Shown one piece after another: positions 59,400 to 64,000 of a stretch of 64,000 bases of DNA (within the stretch, counting starts at the first letter, position 1; every line of letters starts with the position of its first letter). The notes below the pieces were generated by a model. It did not search any database, was not told where the DNA came from, and saw nothing but the letters and a program-made list of their open reading frames with translations. Position numbers and translations under genes: made by a program. Source of the stretch: Spirochaetales bacterium (GTDB taxonomy: Bacteria; Spirochaetota; Spirochaetia; SZUA-6; DRHE01); assembly GCA_030615505.1 (NCBI GenBank), contig JAUWZD010000004.1, forward strand, positions 28,996 through 92,995, read 5' to 3'.

Positions 59400-61481
59400 A
59401 TGGAATTCATTGATGATATTACCTATGCAAATCTTCTTGCGGGTCTCACAGTGCGCTCCGCTATTGCCCGGGGGAGAATAAAAAATATAACCCTCCCTGA
59501 TTTGCCGGATGGATATTTCGCTGTTACTGCTCAGGATATTCCGGGTGAAAATAAGCTATCCGGGAATGTAAAGGGTATGCCCTATCTGGCTGAGGGAGAT
59601 GTGAATTATGCCGGTGAGCCGATTCTCCTTTTAGCAGGCCCGGAAGAGGAGGTTCTGCACGATATTGCCGCTAAGATTCTAATTGAGTATGTTGAGAGTC
59701 AGCCTGTTTTAGATATGGTCAGTGCTGAAATTAATGGCTGTGTAGAACGAATTCAATACTCACTCGGCGATCCCGAATCTGCGTTCAAGAACGCAGATCA
59801 AATTGTGGAAGGGGAATACACAATGGGATCTCAGGTGCATTGTTATCCCGAACCCCAGGGAGCAGTGGCATTCTGGGATGGTACAATATTGATGGTCTAT
59901 GCTTCCTCGCAGGAACCCTTTTCCATTCGTAATGAACTTACCCGGCTGCTTAAGCTTAAGCCCGGCAGGATTCGTATCTGTGTACCAGGCCTGGGCCGTG
60001 CTTTAGAAGGAAAGCGCTTACCATCAGTTTTTATTGCAGTTCATGCAGCACTTCTGTCCTATGCTGCAGGTAAACCTGTAAAACTTATCTATGATAGATA
60101 TGAGGATTTTTTATTTACTCCCGGAAGCCATCCTGCTCTGATTCGGCATAAAACCGCTTTAAATAAGGATGGGAAACCCCAGGGCATGAATGTTGACCTT
60201 CTGCTCGATTCAGGCGCATATCAATCAGATTCCTCCCATGTTCTTTCCCAGGCGGCTTTAGCTGCCTGCGGTGCATATAGCTGTGCCAACATAGAAGTAG
60301 TGGCAAAACTGGTACTAACCAATAAGGTGCCGTCCGGTTTCTTCCAGGGTACAGGCAGACCTCAGGCATTTTTTGCGGCAGAGCTCCACAGCGCCCGATT
60401 GGAAGAGATTTCCCAGCTGGATCCCTATATCTGGAAAAAGGAAAATCTGCTGTCAGAGGGTCATATGACACCCACAGGGTGGAGGCTTAAGGGGCATGTG
60501 GGAGCCATACCGGTTCTCGAAGAGGTGGTGCGGATTTCGGATTTCCGTAGAAAATATTCAGCTTATACGGCCATGAAGAACAGACGGAAATCCATACAGA
60601 AATCCCAGGGCCCATTGAGGGGAATTGGGCTTTCCATATGTTCCCAGGGAATAGGGTATTTGGGACCTTCAATAGGTGGGGATGAGAGCTATTCTGTAAA
60701 AGTATCTTTAAATATGGATAAAAAATGCAGAATCTACACTTCACTTATAGATATGGGACAGGGCCTTAAACATATATTTACACACCTGGCTTCAAAAATT
60801 CTTAATCTGGATGCTTCTAAGATTATTATTGAACCCATGGATACTCAAAAAGTACCTGATACTGGTCCCACAACATTATCCCAGACTCTTCATATCGGCG
60901 CAAAGCTGGTAGAGCGATGTTGTTTAGCTATTCAGAAGAAGAGAATCATCCAGTCCCTGCCTATTGAAGTTATGCGAAAGTTTAAGAGGGCGAAGGATCA
61001 GAACTGGGATCCACTGACATTTAAGGGCAATCCCTATGAGAGCTATGCCTGGGCAGGAACAGTGATAGACTTAGAAATTGATCCTGTAACTCTTAAGTCT
61101 GTCTGCCGCGGGATCTGGATGGCATTGGATGCGGGTGTCCTTTGGAATGAGGAGTGGGCTAAAGAAATAGCGGAGAGCGGATTCATCCAGGCTTTGGGAT
61201 ATGCATCCAGGCAGAGCAGGGGACCGGATGAAGATGTAACTAAGCATCCTCTGCTTACAGGTTTTAATATGCATGAGCTTTTAAATATGCCCGCCATTAA
61301 AATAAACTTTATTAATCCAAACGACATACAGCATTCTGAAGATACAAAAGCCTTTGATGAGCTCCCTTTTATGGGAGTTGCACCAGCCTATACTGCGGCT
61401 GTAAGCCAGGCAACCGGTCTCTATATCAATCGCATGCCTCTAACTCCGGAGGTCATACAGGAATGCCTGGCAACAGAATAA
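59400..61481 (+). CDS. Xanthine dehydrogenase-type molybdopterin-binding subunit
   Basis: 693 aa from ATG 59400 (a TTG one codon upstream is possible). Large subunit of the molybdenum hydroxylase family: VHCYPEPQGAVAFWDGTILM (substrate channel), ASSQEPFSIRNELTRLLKL, GAYQSDSSHVLSQAALAACG and LIDMGQGLKHIFTHLASK. The C-terminal active-site Glu segment usually reads KGxGE; here it is TKAFDELPFMGVAPAYTAAV, so a Glu is present in a changed setting. The GxGG-type loop is RICVPGLGR-AL. Substrate cannot be named: purine or other heterocycle. Overlaps the iron-sulfur gene by 19 nt. Confidence 0.85.
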   Translation: MEFIDDITYANLLAGLTVRSAIARGRIKNITLPDLPDGYFAVTAQDIPGENKLSGNVKGMPYLAEGDVNYAGEPILLLAGPEEEVLHDIAAKILIEYVESQPVLDMVSAEINGCVERIQYSLGDPESAFKNADQIVEGEYTMGSQVHCYPEPQGAVAFWDGTILMVYASSQEPFSIRNELTRLLKLKPGRIRICVPGLGRALEGKRLPSVFIAVHAALLSYAAGKPVKLIYDRYEDFLFTPGSHPALIRHKTALNKDGKPQGMNVDLLLDSGAYQSDSSHVLSQAALAACGAYSCANIEVVAKLVLTNKVPSGFFQGTGRPQAFFAAELHSARLEEISQLDPYIWKKENLLSEGHMTPTGWRLKGHVGAIPVLEEVVRISDFRRKYSAYTAMKNRRKSIQKSQGPLRGIGLSICSQGIGYLGPSIGGDESYSVKVSLNMDKKCRIYTSLIDMGQGLKHIFTHLASKILNLDASKIIIEPMDTQKVPDTGPTTLSQTLHIGAKLVERCCLAIQKKRIIQSLPIEVMRKFKRAKDQNWDPLTFKGNPYESYAWAGTVIDLEIDPVTLKSVCRGIWMALDAGVLWNEEWAKEIAESGFIQALGYASRQSRGPDEDVTKHPLLTGFNMHELLNMPAIKINFINPNDIQHSEDTKAFDELPFMGVAPAYTAAVSQATGLYINRMPLTPEVIQECLATE

Positions 61482-61969
61482 AGCTCAAGTTCACGTTGAA
61501 TGAAAAAGATGTAACCATTGAATGTCCTCCTGGCAGAAGGCTCATTGATATCATACGCCTTGATTTTAAACTGACTGGGACTAAGGAGGGCTGCGGCAAG
61601 GGAGAATGCGGTTCCTGTGTAATATTAATGAACGGCAATACTGTCAATTCCTGTATAATCCCCGCCTTCCGTTTGGCGGATGCGAACATAGTAACCATTG
61701 AGGGGCTTGCCCGGGTAAAGGGCATTCCGGATATTCGGAGTCTGTTTGCTGAAATCCAGCCCTTGCAGTGCGGTTACTGTGCTTCCGGAGTACAGATGGT
61801 TCTTGCAGCCCTGTTACTTCAGAATCCAAAGCCGGATGAACGGGAGATCCGGGAGGCTCTTTCCGGTAATATATGCTTCTGCTCAGCATACTCAGGCCTT
61901 TTAAAGAGCGCTCTGCATGTGGTTAAGCATTCTAAAAAGAGGAGATATGCGAAGAGAATCTCAGGTTAA
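61463..61969 (+). CDS. Xanthine dehydrogenase-type [2Fe-2S] subunit
   Basis: 168 aa. N-terminal plant-type ferredoxin domain (KLTGTKEGCGKGECGSCVIL plus NSC) with four Cys, and a C-terminal helical domain with the second cluster: QCGYCASG and GNICFCSAYSG. Both clusters have a full Cys set, though the usual GNLCRCTGY is GNICFCSAY. Carries electrons from the molybdenum centre to FAD. It lies between the molybdopterin and FAD genes, overlapping both. Confidence 0.93.
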   Translation: MPGNRIKLKFTLNEKDVTIECPPGRRLIDIIRLDFKLTGTKEGCGKGECGSCVILMNGNTVNSCIIPAFRLADANIVTIEGLARVKGIPDIRSLFAEIQPLQCGYCASGVQMVLAALLLQNPKPDEREIREALSGNICFCSAYSGLLKSALHVVKHSKKRRYAKRISG

Positions 61970-62807
61970 AGTCTTTCGTCCTAAAAGCCTTAGCGGTTTG
62001 CTGCGTCTTTACGGTAAAAACCCGGAGTCCTTAATTTTTTCAGGCGGAACCCGGATTATACCCCTTCTGACTAAAGGAAAGAACAGGAGAATAAATTTTC
62101 CTGAAAAAGTTATCTATCTAGGTAATATCGGGGAGATGTTCCGAATTTCCAGATCCCAGAGATTTCTGGATATGGGCGCATGTCTGCCTATATCCAGAAT
62201 CTTAAGTATTGGACGGCACATTATTCCCCGGGTAGTGTATGAAGCCCTGCATTCTATTGGAAATCCGTCGATCCGTAATCTGGCTACTATTGGAGGCAAT
62301 ATATGCTCGCCGACACCATTTAACGATTCATTATCCGCACTTAATGTGGTTGATGCCCGTTTAGAGCTGCGGAGTCAGTCAGGAACCAGGTGGATACCCG
62401 CAGGTCAGTTCATTAAATTTAATCCCGGTGAAGTTCTCACCAGGATTCGTATCCCCTTAGAAGAATGGGATTATCAGGTATTTCGTAAAGCAGGCGGAAA
62501 CCAGTCTCCCACGACCATCAGTTTTGCAGGCACGGCTCGTTTCGCCAAGGGAATTTTAGAAAGCTTTCATTTTTCCATAGGCGGGGTTAATGTTAAAGTT
62601 TTTCGGAATCGTGATCTTGAAGCACAATTCGAGGGCAGCAAACTTCCCGTTTCTGTCAGGGAAATCGAAGCCATGCTTTCCGGACTGGATGAAAATTTAG
62701 GATCGGCTTCCACTCTACCCAATGCCAGGTACCGAAAAGAAACTGCTTTACGGCTCTTCCGCTGGTTCATCGATAATGTTAATCAAAAGAGTATTGAAAT
62801 TCTGTAA
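61947..62807 (+). CDS. Xanthine dehydrogenase-type FAD-binding subunit
   Basis: About 286 aa from ATG 61947, supported by AGAGGAG 5 nt upstream; ATG 61917 gives a longer form without such a site. FAD-binding motifs: LIFSGGTRIIPLLTKGK and HSIGNPSIRNLATIGGNICS, with the C-terminal ferredoxin-like half (RKAGGNQSPTTISFAGTARF). Passes electrons to the final acceptor. It overlaps the [2Fe-2S] gene by 23 nt and completes the enzyme. No molybdopterin-maturation gene (XdhC) is nearby. Confidence 0.9.
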   Translation: MRRESQVKVFRPKSLSGLLRLYGKNPESLIFSGGTRIIPLLTKGKNRRINFPEKVIYLGNIGEMFRISRSQRFLDMGACLPISRILSIGRHIIPRVVYEALHSIGNPSIRNLATIGGNICSPTPFNDSLSALNVVDARLELRSQSGTRWIPAGQFIKFNPGEVLTRIRIPLEEWDYQVFRKAGGNQSPTTISFAGTARFAKGILESFHFSIGGVNVKVFRNRDLEAQFEGSKLPVSVREIEAMLSGLDENLGSASTLPNARYRKETALRLFRWFIDNVNQKSIEIL

Positions 62808-62854
62808 TTAGAATTATATTGTAGATTCAGATAGTATTTTAGTTATATTGCATA

Positions 62855-64000
62855 ATGAGCGAGTTTATCCATCTCCATAATCATTCAGATTTTTCTCTTT
62901 TAGACGGAGCCGCATCTATTAACAGCCTGGTGAACAAAGCAAAAGAATTCGGTATGAACTCTTTAGCGCTTACTGATCACGGTAACATGTTCGGCATCCC
63001 AAAATTCTATAAGGAATGCCGGAAACAGGGAATCAAACCCATTATAGGTTCGGAATTTTATCTAGCTCCTGAATCCAGGCTGATCAAATCCGGGGGGGAG
63101 AAAACCGCCCGCTATTATCATTTAGTCCTGCTTGCAAAAGATGAGGAGGGATATCGGAACTTACTGAAACTCTCTTCTTTTGGATATACCGAAGGTTTCT
63201 ATTATAAACCCCGGATCGATGATGAGCTTCTCTCACGTTACAATCGGGGTCTGATCGCTCTCTCGGGCTGCATTGGCGGAGAAATTCCAATTTTGATTAT
63301 TAATAATGATCTTAAAAAAGCCCGCGACAGAGCTTATTTTTACCAGGAGCTTTTTGGGAATGGCAACTTCTATCTAGAGCTCCAGAATCATGGCATACCC
63401 GAACAGAAGATAGTTATTCAGGAACTCGTTCGCATATCCAGGGACACGGGTATTCCCCTGGTGGCCACCAATGATATTCACTACACGGAAAAGGAGGATT
63501 CCATAGCCCAGGACATCCTGATCTGTATCGGTACTAATAAGAAGATTACGGAGGGAAAGAGGATAAAGTTCGAGTATCCTGAGTTCTATTTCAAATCACA
63601 GGCAGAGATGGCTAAAGTTTTTTCAAGTGTTCCTGAGGCGCTTGAAAATAGTGTTGAAATTGCAAATAAATGTGATCTAATCATCCCAATGCCGGGACCC
63701 ATGCTCCCCGAATACCAGGTTCCCGAGGGTTATGATCTTCAGAGCTACTTATCGGAGATAGCCCATAAGGGGCTTGAGAAGCGTTATGAATCGATTACTC
63801 CATCCATAGAACAGAGGCTTGATTACGAGCTTTCCGTGATTAACTCAATGGGTTATTCGGGCTATTTTTTAATTGTCTGGGATTTTATCCGCTTCGCACG
63901 GCAGAGCGGCATACCGGTCGGGCCGGGCAGGGGATCAGGGGCAGGATCTTTAACGGCTTATTCTCTAAACATTACGGATATAGATCCCTTAGAGTACGGG
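62855..64000 (+). CDS. dnaE: DNA polymerase III alpha subunit, N-terminal part (runs off window)
   Basis: 382 codons from ATG 62855 to the window edge without a stop. The N-terminal PHP domain is recognisable: [63 protein letters not shown]. It then enters the palm domain: [20 protein letters not shown] and [18 protein letters not shown], a conserved family motif. Replicative polymerase of DnaE type rather than PolC. No Shine-Dalgarno site is visible before the start. The 47-bp gap after the FAD gene holds only a weak TATATT box. Confidence 0.96.
   Translation, partial: MSEFIHLHNHSDFSLLDGAASINSLVNKAKEFGMNSLALTDHGNMFGIPKFYKECRKQGIKPIIGSEFYLAPESRLIKSGGEKTARYYHLVLLAKDEEGYRNLLKLSSFGYTEGFYYKPRIDDELLSRYNRGLIALSGCIGGEIPILIINNDLKKARDRAYFYQELFGNGNFYLELQNHGIPEQKIVIQELVRISRDTGIPLVATNDIHYTEKEDSIAQDILICIGTNKKITEGKRIKFEYPEFYFKSQAEMAKVFSSVPEALENSVEIANKCDLIIPMPGPMLPEYQVPEGYDLQSYLSEIAHKGLEKRYESITPSIEQRLDYELSVINSMGYSGYFLIVWDFIRFARQSGIPVGPGRGSGAGSLTAYSLNITDIDPLEYG

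Overview
The window looks like chromosomal DNA from a spirochaete (Spirochaetota, Treponema/Spirochaeta-like) with moderate GC. The reasons are a short alanyl-tRNA synthetase that stops after the editing domain, a second-type FliG without the EHPQ motif, a FliS/FlgN-like pair, a Bmp/PnrA nucleoside lipoprotein with its ABC transporter, and SPOR-domain envelope proteins. The species assignment is inference from gene content only.

Layout. 1-6541 (+): tail of a deacetylase-like protein, fliS, a FlgN-like gene, polA, coaE, a SPOR protein and a DUF212/PAP2-like protein. 6518-10577 (-): nitroreductase, dinB and a large M28-like membrane protein, divergent from a second nitroreductase. 11186-18608: a divergent signalling locus (PilZ and HATPase on -, then a 1022-aa STAND/TPR-like protein, an AAA+ ATPase, a small conserved-type protein and a TPR protein on +). 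18641-25096 (-): a nucleotidyltransferase pair, alaS, a TM2/winged-helix protein, asnS, fliG and a phospholipase-C-like protein. 25266-27243: tRNA-Phe, a lipoprotein and a thymidine-kinase-like ATPase.

27355-36247 is a defence/accessory island: a type I restriction-modification operon (hsdM, a 39-aa ORF, a winged-helix-like gene, hsdS, hsdR, a YgjP metallopeptidase), remnants of radC and of a DUF4258 gene, and a RelE/ParE-Phd toxin-antitoxin pair. In this copy hsdR has an in-frame amber codon at codon 5 and hsdS has a frameshift in an A8 run, so restriction is probably off or switchable while HsdM is intact.

36554-41363 (+) is an argR-argC-argB-argD-argG operon led by its own repressor. 41374-44885 (-) holds a sugar kinase and an aldolase/dehydrogenase fusion of the rhamnulose-phosphate type. 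45179-47157 (+) carries a paralogue of the TM2 protein's C-terminal domain, tRNA-Pro, a 5-formyltetrahydrofolate cyclo-ligase and a coiled-coil protein. 47160-55224 (-) carries the nucleoside ABC transporter, ligA and an RlpA/SPOR-like protein. 56153-62807 (+) carries a NusG-like antiterminator, two UDP-amino-sugar genes and a three-subunit xanthine-dehydrogenase-type enzyme. dnaE runs off the right edge.

The least expected structures are a 140-bp, about 95% identical, hairpin-rich repeat in opposite orientations at 44939-45079 and 55859-55998, the second forming the start of a reading frame; several consensus promoters placed only 6-11 nt before the start codon, which suggests leaderless or near-leaderless mRNAs; and the two separate lesions in the restriction operon.
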